NCBI RefSeq assembly: GCF_014192575.1
Contig: NZ_JACHYC010000015.1
Coordinates: forward strand, 1-64,000
Reading direction: 5' to 3'
Origin: Variovorax sp. Sphag1AA
GTDB taxonomy: Bacteria > Pseudomonadota > Gammaproteobacteria > Burkholderiales > Burkholderiaceae_C
DNA: 64,000 nt
Position 1 is the stretch's first letter. Each line of letters starts with the position of its first letter. Of the stretch, positions 33,966-43,052 are shown in pieces. The notes beneath the pieces were generated by a model. The model searched no databases and had not been told where the DNA came from. It worked only from the letters and a program-made list of their open reading frames with translations. The translations under genes were made by a program, and so were the position numbers.

Positions 33966-34871
33966 TCAGCGCGACAGTGCGGGCAGAGCCGCCATCAGCG
34001 TCGCGCCGAATGCCTGCATCGCCTCCGACTCCATCGCACCGCGCTTGGTGATGCGGTAGAAGTCCATCGCGACCTTGGGCCGCACCAGCACGTCGGTGCG
34101 CACCCGGTGACGGCGACAGGCCGCAAGCGCAAAGGTCGGCATCACGGCGTTGCCGAAGCCGGATTCCACCATCGAGATCAGCGTGCCGAAGAAGTTGAAG
34201 GTCGGCCGCTGCGCATCCGCACGGCCGATGGTCGCGAGATGGCCGTCGATGACTTTCTGGATCGGATTGCTCGGAGGCAAGCCCAGCAGTTCTTCGGAGC
34301 GCAATGTCGACCACGGGACGGCGCCGGTGGTCGACACGTCTTCGTCCGACGCAGCCGGCGCCACGCGCATCAGGTGGAAGCGGCCGACCGGCGATCGCTC
34401 CAGCCCCGGCGCCGCCTTGAAGAAGAACCCGAGGCCCATGTCCGCCTCGCCACTGACCACCATGTCCTGCACATCGCGCAGATCGGCATCGAAGAGCCTC
34501 AGACTCACCGCTGGATGGCTCTGCCGGAATTGATGGAAGACCTGCGGCAGTAGATGCGACGACACCAGCGGCGTCGCGGCGATGCGCAGGGTCTGCCTTG
34601 CGGCATCGCCTTCCGCGCCCAGGTGCGCGGTCACATCATCCAGATCGGTCACCACGCGCTCCACCACCGGCAGCAGCCGCCGGCCAGCAGCGGTGAGATT
34701 GACAACGCGCGTCGTGCGGTCGAAGAGCCGGCAGTCGAGCTGCCGTTCCATCTCGCGAACCAGCGTGCTCAGGCCAGCCTGCGTCATGTGCGCCTGCTCA
34801 GCCGCTCGCGTGAAGTTGCCGATGCGTGCGACGTGGAGAAAGGCGCGCATCTGACGGGTCGAGAGATTCAT
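33966..34871 (-). CDS. LysR-family regulator, divergent from a flavin monooxygenase
   Basis: The 301-residue regulator has an N-terminal helix-turn-helix (about 1-60; LSTRQMRAFLHVARIGNFTRA) and an effector domain (about 90-295). It is divergent from the PhzS-like monooxygenase across 105 bp. Right at its start codon lies an inverted repeat TATCA-5-TGATA (34871-34885), a possible LysR autoregulatory site. By position it probably controls the monooxygenase-Bug pair. Inducer unknown. Confidence 0.9.
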   Translation of the reverse strand: MNLSTRQMRAFLHVARIGNFTRAAEQAHMTQAGLSTLVREMERQLDCRLFDRTTRVVNLTAAGRRLLPVVERVVTDLDDVTAHLGAEGDAARQTLRIAATPLVSSHLLPQVFHQFRQSHPAVSLRLFDADLRDVQDMVVSGEADMGLGFFFKAAPGLERSPVGRFHLMRVAPAASDEDVSTTGAVPWSTLRSEELLGLPPSNPIQKVIDGHLATIGRADAQRPTFNFFGTLISMVESGFGNAVMPTFALAACRRHRVRTDVLVRPKVAMDFYRITKRGAMESEAMQAFGATLMAALPALSR

Positions 34872-34885
34872 ATCAATTCATGATA
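34871..34885. promoter_or_regulatory. Small inverted repeat in the LysR/monooxygenase gap
   Basis: TATCA (34871-34875) and TGATA (34881-34885) flank 5 bp, giving an ATC-N7-GAT form close to the LysR T-N11-A pattern. The 105-bp gap is otherwise AT-richer than its surroundings, as expected for a divergent regulatory region. Confidence 0.4.
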
Positions 34886-34976
34886 AATCCATACGACATC
34901 TAAATTTCTCAGATGATCTTCGAGCCGGTCTAATCCGCTGTTTTTCTGATCGAAGACAGAGACAAGGCAGATCGAT

Positions 34977-36236
34977 ATGAGCAAAGAGACCGAAGTCATC
35001 GTGCTGGGCGCCGGCATCGGTGGACTCACGCTGGCGCTGAGCCTGCATCAAGCCGGCATTCCGTGCCGCGTCTACGAGGCGGTGCCAGAACTGAAGCCGC
35101 TCGGCGTCGGCATCAACCTGCTGCCGCACGCGGTGCGCGAACTGAGCGAACTCGGTCTGAATGCGGTGCTCGATGCGGTCGCGGTCCGCACCAAGGAGGC
35201 GGTTTTCTTCAACTCGCATGGCCAGCTCGTCTTTAGCGAGGCAGCCGGCACTGCCGCGGGCTATGACTGGCCGCAGTACTCGATCCATCGCGGCGACCTC
35301 CACTCCGTGCTGCTGGCAGCAACCCGCCAGCGCCTCGGCGCGGACGCCGTGGTGTGCGGACATCGCTGCGCCGGGGTGGACCAGGACAACGCCGGCGTCA
35401 CCGCCCGCTTCACCGGGCCCGACGGCTCGCCACTGCCGAGCGTGCGCGCGAACATCGCGGTGGGCTGCGACGGCATCCACTCGGTCCTGCGCAAGCAGCT
35501 CTATCCCAACGAGGGCGCACCGCGGTACTCGGGCGTCAACATGTGGCGCGGTACCGCGAAGCACAAGCCCTTCCTTTCTGGCGCGAGCATGGTGCGCGCA
35601 GGCTGGCTCGACGAGGGCAAGATGGTGATCTACCCGATTCGCGACAACGTGGACGGCGAAGGCAACCAGCTCATCAACTGGGTCGCGGAAATCCACGCGC
35701 CGAAGCCCGCATTGCAGGACTGGAGTCGTCCAGGCCGCCTCGAGGACTTTCTCCCCGCTTTCGAGAACTGGCACTTCGATTGGCTCGACGTGCCCGCGCT
35801 GATCCGGTCGTCAGATTCGATCCTCGAATACCCGATGGTCGACCAGGACCCCTTGCCCAAGTGGACGCACGGCCGGGTGACGCTGCTGGGCGACGCGGCG
35901 CACCCGATGGTGCCGCGCGGCTCGAACGGCGCGGGCCAGGCGATCATCGATGCACGCTATCTCGCGGGCGCATTGCGTCGGCTCGGCGTCAGCAATGCCG
36001 CACTGGAGGAATACGACAGCGTGCGCGTGAAGGCGACCACCAACGTGGTGCTGACCAACCGGACCAATCCGCCCGACGCGATCCTGCGCGAAGTGTTCGA
36101 ACGCTCTGGCGGTCGGCGTTTCGACCGGCTCGACGATTTCGTCACACAGGCCGAGCTGCAGGCGATCTCGGACAACTACAAGCGCGTGGCGGGCTACGAC
36201 CCGGCCGCCCTCAAGGCACGGCCTTCCTATCTGTGA
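34977..36236 (+). CDS. PhzS-like FAD-dependent aromatic monooxygenase
   Basis: The 419-residue class-A flavoprotein hydroxylase has the FAD motif GAGIGGLTLALSL, the middle GCDGIHSVLR and the late LLGDAAHPMVPRGSNGAGQA. Several further segments resemble the phenazine hydroxylase PhzS group: YSIHRGDLHSVLL, NMWRGTAKHKPFLSG and ILEYPMVDQDPLP. It uses NAD(P)H and O2 to hydroxylate an aromatic or N-heterocyclic ring, but the substrate is unknown. A Bug receptor follows 34 bp later, and a LysR regulator is divergent. Confidence 0.88.
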   Translation: MSKETEVIVLGAGIGGLTLALSLHQAGIPCRVYEAVPELKPLGVGINLLPHAVRELSELGLNAVLDAVAVRTKEAVFFNSHGQLVFSEAAGTAAGYDWPQYSIHRGDLHSVLLAATRQRLGADAVVCGHRCAGVDQDNAGVTARFTGPDGSPLPSVRANIAVGCDGIHSVLRKQLYPNEGAPRYSGVNMWRGTAKHKPFLSGASMVRAGWLDEGKMVIYPIRDNVDGEGNQLINWVAEIHAPKPALQDWSRPGRLEDFLPAFENWHFDWLDVPALIRSSDSILEYPMVDQDPLPKWTHGRVTLLGDAAHPMVPRGSNGAGQAIIDARYLAGALRRLGVSNAALEEYDSVRVKATTNVVLTNRTNPPDAILREVFERSGGRRFDRLDDFVTQAELQAISDNYKRVAGYDPAALKARPSYL

Positions 36237-36270
36237 ACCACGACGACAACGAACAAAGACGGAGACATCG

Positions 36271-37233
36271 ATGCGCAAACTCACGAAATTCCTGGGCGCC
36301 ATGCTGTTGGGCGCCAGCGCCATGGCCGCTCATGCATGGCCCGACCAGCCCATCACGCTGGTCGTCCCCTACACGCCCGGCACCGGCATCGACCTGATCG
36401 CACGGCAGTTGTCGGTGCGGCTGCCCGCCGTGCTCGGCCAGCCGGTGATCGTCGAGAACGTCCCGGGCGCGAGCGGCAACATCGGCAGCGAGAAAGTCGC
36501 GCGCGCCAAGCCCGACGGCTACACGCTGATGGTGCAGGTCAACACGCTGGTGATGAACAAGAGCCTCTACAAGACGCTCGCCTACGATCCGGTGGCGGAC
36601 TTCACGCCGGTGTCGCTCACCTCATGGGGCACGCTGCTGCTGGTGACCAACCCGAACGTGCAGAAGTCGACCACCGTGCAGCAGATGGTGGCCGCGGCCA
36701 AGGCGGCACCGGGCAAGCTGACCTACGCGACACCCGGCGTCGGCACGCCGCACCACCTCGCCATGTCGCTGCTGATGCAGAACACCGGCACCGAGATGCT
36801 GCATGTCCCGTACAAGGGCACGGCCGGCGCGGTGACCGATCTGCTGGGCGGGCGCATCGACTACATGTTCCTGCCGGTGCACGTGGCACTGCAGCAGATT
36901 CAGGCCGGCAAGCTCAAGGCAATCGCCACCGGCAGCGACAAGCGCCTGCCGCAATTGCCGAACGTACCGACGCTGGCGGAAGCCGGCATCAAGGGCGGCA
37001 ACGTCGACATGTGGTACGGCGTGCTCGCGCCCAAGGGCACCCCGCCTGCCGTCGTCGCGCGGCTCAACAAGGAGATCGGCGCGATCCTCAGGCAGCCTGA
37101 AGTCGCGACCGCCTTCGAGGCGCAGGGCATGGTGCCGGCCTCATCGACGCCCGAGGAGTTCGGCGCACTGATCGCAAAGGATGAAAAGCGCTGGGCCGAC
37201 GTCGTGCAACGCGGCGGCATCACCGCAGACTGA
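36271..37233 (+). CDS. Bug-type (TctC) periplasmic solute receptor
   Basis: The 320-residue protein has a Sec signal peptide cut near AAHAW and the Bug family sequence PDQPITLVVPYTPGTGIDLIARQL at the mature start (given in part). Bug receptors feed tripartite TTT transporters or sense ligands, usually carboxylates or aromatic acids. No membrane subunits are nearby, which is common in this group. It follows the monooxygenase by 34 bp and may bind that enzyme's substrate. It is convergent with the GntR gene. Confidence 0.93.
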   Translation: MRKLTKFLGAMLLGASAMAAHAWPDQPITLVVPYTPGTGIDLIARQLSVRLPAVLGQPVIVENVPGASGNIGSEKVARAKPDGYTLMVQVNTLVMNKSLYKTLAYDPVADFTPVSLTSWGTLLLVTNPNVQKSTTVQQMVAAAKAAPGKLTYATPGVGTPHHLAMSLLMQNTGTEMLHVPYKGTAGAVTDLLGGRIDYMFLPVHVALQQIQAGKLKAIATGSDKRLPQLPNVPTLAEAGIKGGNVDMWYGVLAPKGTPPAVVARLNKEIGAILRQPEVATAFEAQGMVPASSTPEEFGALIAKDEKRWADVVQRGGITAD

Positions 37234-37245
37234 GCGCGCGCGACC

Positions 37246-37992
37246 TCAGCGACCAGGCCGCCGCGTGCGGCCAGCATGCCGTGCCATGTGCACCTGGTGC
37301 AGGGTGATCTTGCGGACCTCGGCCTGGCTGGTCTCGATGTGTGCGCGAAGCAGCATCGCGGCCTGATCGCCGCGGTTCGCGCGGATCGCCTTCAGGATCT
37401 TCGCGTGCTCGTCATAGGTCGCGTCGATGCGCGGCTGCTTGGTGAAGTCGAGCCGGCGGATGATGCGGATCCGATCGGTCACGTCGCGATGCACGCGCGC
37501 CATCTCGGCGTTGCCGGCGGCCTCGACGAGCGAGCAGTGGAAAGCCTCGTCCCATTGCGCGACCTGCACGGTGTCCGTGCTGCGCTGCGCCACCGGCACC
37601 AGCCAGATGTTGGCGAGACTGTCGAGCAGGCTGCGGTCCACGCGATGGTCGCTTTCACAGAGCCGGTGCACCGCGGTGGTCTCCAGCACCATGCGCAGGT
37701 CGTAGAGCTGCTCGAACTGGTCGAAGTCGAAAGGCAGCACCCGCCAGCCGCTACGGAAGAGCACCTCGACGAAGCCCTCCTGCTGGAGCCGGAAAAGCGC
37801 CTGACGCACCGGCGTGCGTGAAACACCGAGCCGCTCGCTGATCTCGTTCTCGGTGAATCGGTCGCCCGGCACCAGGCTGAACTCAGCCACGTCGCGCTTG
37901 AGTTGCGCATAGACCTGATCGGCACGCGTGCGGAAGGCCGCGTCCTGCGACGCAGCGGCAGTGGGGTCGGAAGGAGATCGAACGTTCGACAC
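37246..37992 (-). CDS. GntR-family (FCD domain) regulator, probable regulator of the urea-polymer operons
   Basis: The 248-residue protein uses a GTG start at 37992. It has an N-terminal winged helix (about 25-85; VSRTPVRQALFRLQQEGFVEV) and an all-helical FCD ligand domain (about 95-225). It is the last gene of a seven-gene operon, 10 bp after a cysteine hydrolase gene. FadR-subfamily regulators bind palindromes like TTGT..ACAA. Exactly such sites precede this operon (44215-44226) and the next (50714-50725), so it probably represses both until a ligand binds. That link is inference. Confidence 0.9.
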   Translation of the reverse strand: MSNVRSPSDPTAAASQDAAFRTRADQVYAQLKRDVAEFSLVPGDRFTENEISERLGVSRTPVRQALFRLQQEGFVEVLFRSGWRVLPFDFDQFEQLYDLRMVLETTAVHRLCESDHRVDRSLLDSLANIWLVPVAQRSTDTVQVAQWDEAFHCSLVEAAGNAEMARVHRDVTDRIRIIRRLDFTKQPRIDATYDEHAKILKAIRANRGDQAAMLLRAHIETSQAEVRKITLHQVHMARHAGRTRRPGR

Positions 37993-38002
37993 GAATGGGA
38001 TG

Positions 38003-38668
38003 TTAGTGCTTGCCGAGCACGGCGAGCAGTGCGTGGCTGGGAGCGGTCCAGCCGACGATCGCGCCCTGCGCGCGGATCATCTCGATGGCCGCCGCCTTGA
38101 AGGCGGGAAAGTAGCTCTCGGTGCAATCTTCGAGCAGCAGGCTGTCGTAGCCACGGTCGTTGGCCTCGCGCATGCTGGTCTGCACGCAGACCTCGGTGGT
38201 CACGCCGCCGAAGATGAGGTGCGTGATGCCGCGACGCTTGAGCATCTCGTGCAGGCCGGTGGCGTAGAACGCGCCCTTGCCGGGCTTGTCGACCACGATC
38301 TCGCCTTCGACCGGCGCGAGCGCCTCGATGATCTGGTTGCCGGGTTCGCCCATCACGAGGATGCGGCCCATCGGCCCCGCGTCGCCGATGCGCAGGCTCG
38401 GATTGCCGCGGTTGCGCTTCGCGGGTGGGCAGTCCGATAGATCGGGCTTGTGCGCCTCGCGCGTGTGCACGACCAGGCCGCCCGCCTCACGCCACGCTTC
38501 GAGCGCCCGGTGCGCGGCCGGCACGATGGCCTCGAGCAGCGACACGTCGTTGCCCAGCGTTTCGCCGAAGCCGCCGGGCTCGATGAAGTCGCGCTGCATG
38601 TCGATCAGCACGAGCGCGGTCTTCGCAATGTCGAACTCGTAGGCGAACGGATTGGCGTCGATCTGCAT
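38003..38668 (-). CDS. Isochorismatase-family cysteine hydrolase (possible triuret/biuret-type amidase)
   Basis: The 221-residue protein has the Asp-Lys-Cys triad of the family: Asp in LIDMQRDF, Lys in VDKPGKGAF and Cys in TTEVCVQTSMREA. It is clearly a paralogue of the biuret-hydrolase-like enzyme encoded at 40315-41022, with which it shares GDAGP.GRIL and PGKG.FYAT. Known relatives include biuret hydrolase and triuret hydrolase. The ATG at 38668 follows the transporter ATPase gene by 16 bp. Which ureide it cuts cannot be read from sequence alone. Confidence 0.85.
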   Translation of the reverse strand: MQIDANPFAYEFDIAKTALVLIDMQRDFIEPGGFGETLGNDVSLLEAIVPAAHRALEAWREAGGLVVHTREAHKPDLSDCPPAKRNRGNPSLRIGDAGPMGRILVMGEPGNQIIEALAPVEGEIVVDKPGKGAFYATGLHEMLKRRGITHLIFGGVTTEVCVQTSMREANDRGYDSLLLEDCTESYFPAFKAAAIEMIRAQGAIVGWTAPSHALLAVLGKH

Positions 38669-38684
38669 GGCGATGTTCGAAGGG

Positions 38685-40298
38685 TTATGCGGCAGCCGCG
38701 TGCTGATGGTCGCCGCCGCCCATGTGGGCACCGAGCACGTGGCGCTCGGCAGTGGCGGCAGGTGTCTCGAAGACCACGCGGCCTTCGCTCATCACGACGA
38801 TGCGGTCGGCCATTTCGAGCAGTTCGTCGAGGTCCTCACTGATGAGTAGCACCGCCCCGCCGCGTGCGCGCACCTGCTTGATTCGGCTGTGGATCTCCGC
38901 GACCGCCGCGAAGTCCAGCCCGAACACCGGGTTCGCCGCGATCAGGACATTGATGTCGCCGGCAAGCTCACGCGCGAGCACCGCGCGCTGCACGTTGCCG
39001 CCAGAGAGACTTCGGATCGGCGCGCCCTCGCCTTGCGTCTTGACGCCGTATTCCGAGATCCACTCGCGCGCGCGGCTTCGCCAGACCGGGAAGTTCAGCA
39101 CGTCCGCGCCCGTCGCCTTCCAGGCCAGCGGTGGCTGGTCGAAATCGCGCAGGGCCATGTTTTCCGACACGCTGAGATCGCCCACGCAGGCATTGCGCAA
39201 CGGTTCTTCGGGAAGGCTCCGCACCTTCAACCGACGGTTTTCCTCGCGGCGCGCGCCATAGGGTTCGCCCATCACGGTGACCTGCCCACCGAGGCGCGGG
39301 CGCTGGCCGACCAGCGCCTCGACCAACTCGCGCTGGCCATTGCCCGATACGCCCGCCACGCCGAGGATCTCGCCGCTGCGCACCTCCAGGCTGAGGTCGT
39401 GCACGGCGAGCGTGCCGCGATCGCCTTGCGCGCTCAGCCGCTCCACCTTCAGCGCGATGTGCGCGTCTGCACGGGTCGGCGTCACCAGATGCAGGGCGCG
39501 GTCCGCAGGGGATTGCGTGTCGACCTCGGGCGGCGCCGTCTCGCCCTCGCCCATCATCGCGGCGGCGAGCCGTGCCGGGTCGGTGTCCGCGACCTTGCAG
39601 TGATGCACCGCCTTGCCACGACGCAGCACCGTGACGCTGTCGGCGTAGGCCATCACCTCGCGGAACTTGTGCGTGATGATGAGCACGGTGCACATGCCAC
39701 TCAGTGCGAACTCCCGCACATGGCCGAGCACTTCGTCGGCCTCCTGCGGCGTGAGAACCGAAGTCGGTTCGTCGAGGATCAGCAGGCGCGGCTTCAGGTA
39801 GAGCTGCTTGAGCAGCTCCAGCTTCTGCTTTTCGCCGGCGGCCAACTCGGCGGGCCGCACATCCAGATCGAGACTGAACGGCGTGGTCGCGAGAAAGTCC
39901 TTCAACTCCGCGCGCTTGCGCTTCCAGTCGATCAGGGCGGGCGTCTTGCCGCCTGCCAGCAGCAGGTTCTCGGCCACCGTCATGCCCGGCGCGAGCGTGA
40001 AGTGCTGGTAGACCATGCCGATGCCGAGCGCGCGCGCGACGATCGGATTCGCGATGTCCTGCTCCCGGCCGTCGATGAGGATGCTGCCCTCCTCGGCTCG
40101 CTGGTAGCCCGCGACGCATTTGACGAGCGTGCTCTTGCCAGCGCCGTTCTCGCCGAGCAGCGCATGGACGGTGCCGGGCTCGACGCGCATCGTCACGCGG
40201 TCCATCGCGGTGAAGCTGCCGAAGCGCTTGGTGAGCTCGTAGGTGTCCAGCGCGAGCGCGCCGGTGGCGGGGGGAAGCGGATCGACGGGCGCAATCAT
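38685..40298 (-). CDS. Tandem-domain ABC transporter ATPase of the BMP/nucleoside type
   Basis: The 537-residue protein has two ATP-binding halves. The first has an intact Walker A GENGAGKSTLVK and Walker B LLILDEPTSVL. The second is degenerate at Walker A (GVSGNGQRELVEAL) with signature SGGNVQRAVLAREL. This is the YufO/RbsA-like pattern that pairs with two BPD_transp_2 permeases and a BMP receptor, all encoded upstream in the same operon. The start at 40298 is 16 bp after the biuret-hydrolase-like gene. Confidence 0.93.
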   Translation of the reverse strand: MIAPVDPLPPATGALALDTYELTKRFGSFTAMDRVTMRVEPGTVHALLGENGAGKSTLVKCVAGYQRAEEGSILIDGREQDIANPIVARALGIGMVYQHFTLAPGMTVAENLLLAGGKTPALIDWKRKRAELKDFLATTPFSLDLDVRPAELAAGEKQKLELLKQLYLKPRLLILDEPTSVLTPQEADEVLGHVREFALSGMCTVLIITHKFREVMAYADSVTVLRRGKAVHHCKVADTDPARLAAAMMGEGETAPPEVDTQSPADRALHLVTPTRADAHIALKVERLSAQGDRGTLAVHDLSLEVRSGEILGVAGVSGNGQRELVEALVGQRPRLGGQVTVMGEPYGARREENRRLKVRSLPEEPLRNACVGDLSVSENMALRDFDQPPLAWKATGADVLNFPVWRSRAREWISEYGVKTQGEGAPIRSLSGGNVQRAVLARELAGDINVLIAANPVFGLDFAAVAEIHSRIKQVRARGGAVLLISEDLDELLEMADRIVVMSEGRVVFETPAATAERHVLGAHMGGGDHQHAAAA

Positions 40299-40314
40299 GG
40301 TGGCTTGGCCTTTC

Positions 40315-41022
40315 TCAGAACGTCGCGAGCGCTTCGAGCAGCGAGCCCGAGGTCGCATGCGCACCGAACACGCCGCCCTGCATCGTGATCATCTTGAGCG
40401 CCGCGAGATGGTTGCCGTGGTCCGTGGCAGCGGTGCAGTCCGACAGCAGGAGGCATTCGAATCCGCGATCGTTCGCGTCGCGCATCGTGGTGTGCACGCA
40501 CACGTCGGTCGTGATGCCGGTGAGGATCAGGTTCTCCACGCCGCGCGTGTGCAGCACCAGTTCGAGATCAGTCGCGTAGAACGAGCCCTTGCCCGGCTTG
40601 TCGATCACCGCTTCGCCATCGATCGGCGCGAGCGCGGGAATGATTTCCCACCCCGGCTCGCCGCGAACGAGGATGCGGCCGCAGGGGCCCGCGTCGCCGA
40701 TGCCGACGCCATTGGCGCCGATCTGCCGCGAGCGCCAGCGTTTGTTCGCGGGCAGGTCCGCCAGATCCGGGCGATGACCCTCGCGCGTGTGAATGATGTG
40801 AAAGCCCAGCTCTCGCATCCGCGCCAGCGTGCGGCGGATCGGTTCGATCGGCGCCTGCACCAGAGAAAGGTCGTAGCCCATCACGTCGACATAGCCGCCT
40901 TCGCCGCAGAAGTCGGTCTGCATGTCGATGACGATCAGGGCGGTGTTGTCCGGCCGCAGTGCGCCGTTGTAGGGCCACAGATAGGGCTCCGCCGCAACGT
41001 GTGTCGTTTTCATGGCGTTCAT
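40315..41022 (-). CDS. biuH: Biuret hydrolase-like cysteine hydrolase
   Basis: The 235-residue isochorismatase-family enzyme resembles rhizobial biuret hydrolase through most of its length by recall: PYNGALRPDNTALIVIDMQ, DLSLVQAPIEPI, HTREGHRPDLADLPANKRWR and GDAGPCGRILVRGEPGW. The triad is Asp37, Lys in IDKPGKGSF and Cys175 (TTDVCVHTTMRD). Biuret hydrolase makes allophanate and ammonia, and the allophanate hydrolase encoded in operon B would finish the job. The ATG at 41022 overlaps the permease stop by four bases, so it is translated together with the importer. Confidence 0.82.
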   Translation of the reverse strand: MNAMKTTHVAAEPYLWPYNGALRPDNTALIVIDMQTDFCGEGGYVDVMGYDLSLVQAPIEPIRRTLARMRELGFHIIHTREGHRPDLADLPANKRWRSRQIGANGVGIGDAGPCGRILVRGEPGWEIIPALAPIDGEAVIDKPGKGSFYATDLELVLHTRGVENLILTGITTDVCVHTTMRDANDRGFECLLLSDCTAATDHGNHLAALKMITMQGGVFGAHATSGSLLEALATF

Positions 41023-41939
41023 CGTGTGGAAGACAGTTCGCCCGGACTTCCGACCGCCACCTTGCCCGGCTTGCAGGTCAGCACCAGGATCACGAGCGTG
41101 AGCAGGTAAGGCACCGTGTTGAACAGGTGATACCCCCAGCCCACTCCAATCGACTGCAGCGCGGGCCCGATCGCGCCCGCGCCGCCGAAGAGCAGCGCCG
41201 CACCGATGCAGCGCAACGGGCTCCACCGCGCGAAGATCACCAGCGCGACCGCGATCAGCCCTTGTCCACTGGAAATGCCTTCGTTCCAGCTCCCCGGATA
41301 GAACAGCGTGAGCGACGCGCCACCGAGGCCCGCGATGAAGCCGCCCGCGGTCGTCGCCGCGATGCGCAGCCCCGAGACGGAGTAGCCGAGCGCCCGCGTC
41401 GCGTTCGCCGAATCGCCCGCCATGCGCACCAAAAGGCCGATCCGCGTGCGCGCGAAGCCCCACCACAGCAGCACCGCAAGCGCGATGCCGATGGGCACCA
41501 GCGCGTTGACTTGCAGTGCCGAGCGGATGACGGGGTTGTCGCTCCAGTTGCCCAGCGGAATGGATGGCAGTTGCGGCGCCTGCGGCTGGATCAACGGCTT
41601 GCCGAGGTAGAACGCAAGCCCGGTGCCGAACAGCATCAGCGCGATGCCGGTCGCGACGTCGTTCACGCGGTCGAGCGAGCACAGGAGGCCATGCAGGAGC
41701 GCCAGCATCGCACCGACGACCGCGCCGATCAGCGCGCCGAGCCATGCGGAATCCGTGAGCCACGCCCCGCCGAACGACGCCATGGCCGAGAGCACCAGCA
41801 CGCCTTCCAGCCCGAGGTTGATGCGGCCCGATTTCTCGGTGAGGCACTCGCCGAGGCTCACGAAGAGAAACGGCGCTCCGACGCGCAATGCACCACCTAC
41901 GATGGCCGCGAAGAGGGCGACCCACTGGTCGGCCGTCAT
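41019..41939 (-). CDS. ABC permease, BPD_transp_2 family (second subunit)
   Basis: The 306-residue inner-membrane protein has about nine hydrophobic helices and the family segment KSGRINLGLEGVLVLSAM near the N-terminus (SGRINLGLEG is the hallmark of the YufQ-like subunit). It forms the channel of the BMP-type importer with the permease encoded upstream. It overlaps both neighbours by four bases, so expression of the importer and the hydrolase is tightly coupled. Confidence 0.93.
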   Translation of the reverse strand: MTADQWVALFAAIVGGALRVGAPFLFVSLGECLTEKSGRINLGLEGVLVLSAMASFGGAWLTDSAWLGALIGAVVGAMLALLHGLLCSLDRVNDVATGIALMLFGTGLAFYLGKPLIQPQAPQLPSIPLGNWSDNPVIRSALQVNALVPIGIALAVLLWWGFARTRIGLLVRMAGDSANATRALGYSVSGLRIAATTAGGFIAGLGGASLTLFYPGSWNEGISSGQGLIAVALVIFARWSPLRCIGAALLFGGAGAIGPALQSIGVGWGYHLFNTVPYLLTLVILVLTCKPGKVAVGSPGELSSTR

Positions 41940-43021
41940 GGCGTGGCCTCCGTCGCGATCGCGGGGCCGCGTGGCGCGACGGGCGCACGGTTCTTCAGCA
42001 GCGCCTTCCAGTCGACCATGCGCAGCCCCTCGCTCGCAAGAATCAGCACGAACGCCATGCCCTGCAGCACCAGCACCGATGCGTCTGGCAGGCCGAGCCG
42101 CCGCTGCAGCAGGCTGCCGGCGGCGCCGAATCCGCCGAAGAGGATCGCCACCGGAATGATTGCGACCGGGTTATGCCGCGCAATGAACGAAACGAGGATG
42201 CCGGCGTAACCGTAGCCCGCGATCAGCGACGCATTGGCGTTGGTGTGAACGGCAGCGACCTCGACCGCGCCCGCGACACCGGCGCACGCGCCACCCAACC
42301 CGCATGCCGCGAGGATCAACCGGTTGGCCGGCAAGCCGACGAGTTGCGCAGTGCGCGGATTGCCGCCAACCACACGCACCGAAAATCCCGAGGCCGTGAA
42401 GCGCAGCCACAGCCCCGACGCGATGCAGGCGACGATGCCGATCACCAGCCCCCAATGCACATCCGAACCGCCGATGCCACCAATGCCGAGGCCCTCGGCC
42501 AGCGATCGCGTCGCCGGCTTGTTCAGACTTGCCGGATCCCGCAGTGCGCCTTCGACGAAGTGCTTGAAGAATCCGATCGCCACGTACGCAAGCAACAGGC
42601 TGCTGATGGTCTCGTTGATGCCGCGGTATTGCCGCAGCCACCCGGCGAGGGCGATCCAGGCTGCGCCGGCGATTGCACCGGCGACGCAGAGCGCAAAGGT
42701 CCCCACGATGTTCGCCGGCAGCGGCAGCACATAAGGCAGTGCCGCACAGGCCAATCCACCCAGCACCAGTGCGCCTTCGCCACCGATGATCACCAATCCC
42801 GCGCGCGCCGGAATCGCAACGCAGAGCGCGGTGAGCATCAGCGGCGCCGCGCGCTGCAAGGTGTTCTGCCACGAGAACCAGTCGCCGAACGCGCCCTTGA
42901 AGAGGATGACCCAGACATCCACAGGGCTCACGCCGGCGAACCAGACGAACACGCCGAACAACAGCAGCGCCGCCGCGATGGCGAACACCGGCAGGGCGAT
43001 CTCTTTCAATGCGCTGGGCAT
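41936..43021 (-). CDS. ABC permease, BPD_transp_2 family (first subunit)
   Basis: The 361-residue protein has about ten membrane helices and the YufP-like segment RAAPLMLTALCVAIPARAGLVIIGGEGALVLG (given in part: IGGEGALVLG). It pairs with the second permease, with which it overlaps by four bases, and with the tandem ATPase. BMP-type systems usually import nucleosides or purines; the linked enzymes here suggest a ureide instead. It lies 31 bp after the receptor gene. Confidence 0.92.
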   Translation of the reverse strand: MPSALKEIALPVFAIAAALLLFGVFVWFAGVSPVDVWVILFKGAFGDWFSWQNTLQRAAPLMLTALCVAIPARAGLVIIGGEGALVLGGLACAALPYVLPLPANIVGTFALCVAGAIAGAAWIALAGWLRQYRGINETISSLLLAYVAIGFFKHFVEGALRDPASLNKPATRSLAEGLGIGGIGGSDVHWGLVIGIVACIASGLWLRFTASGFSVRVVGGNPRTAQLVGLPANRLILAACGLGGACAGVAGAVEVAAVHTNANASLIAGYGYAGILVSFIARHNPVAIIPVAILFGGFGAAGSLLQRRLGLPDASVLVLQGMAFVLILASEGLRMVDWKALLKNRAPVAPRGPAIATEATP

Positions 43022-43052
43022 CGTCGGCTCGCTGAGCTGGAAAGAATCGCGC

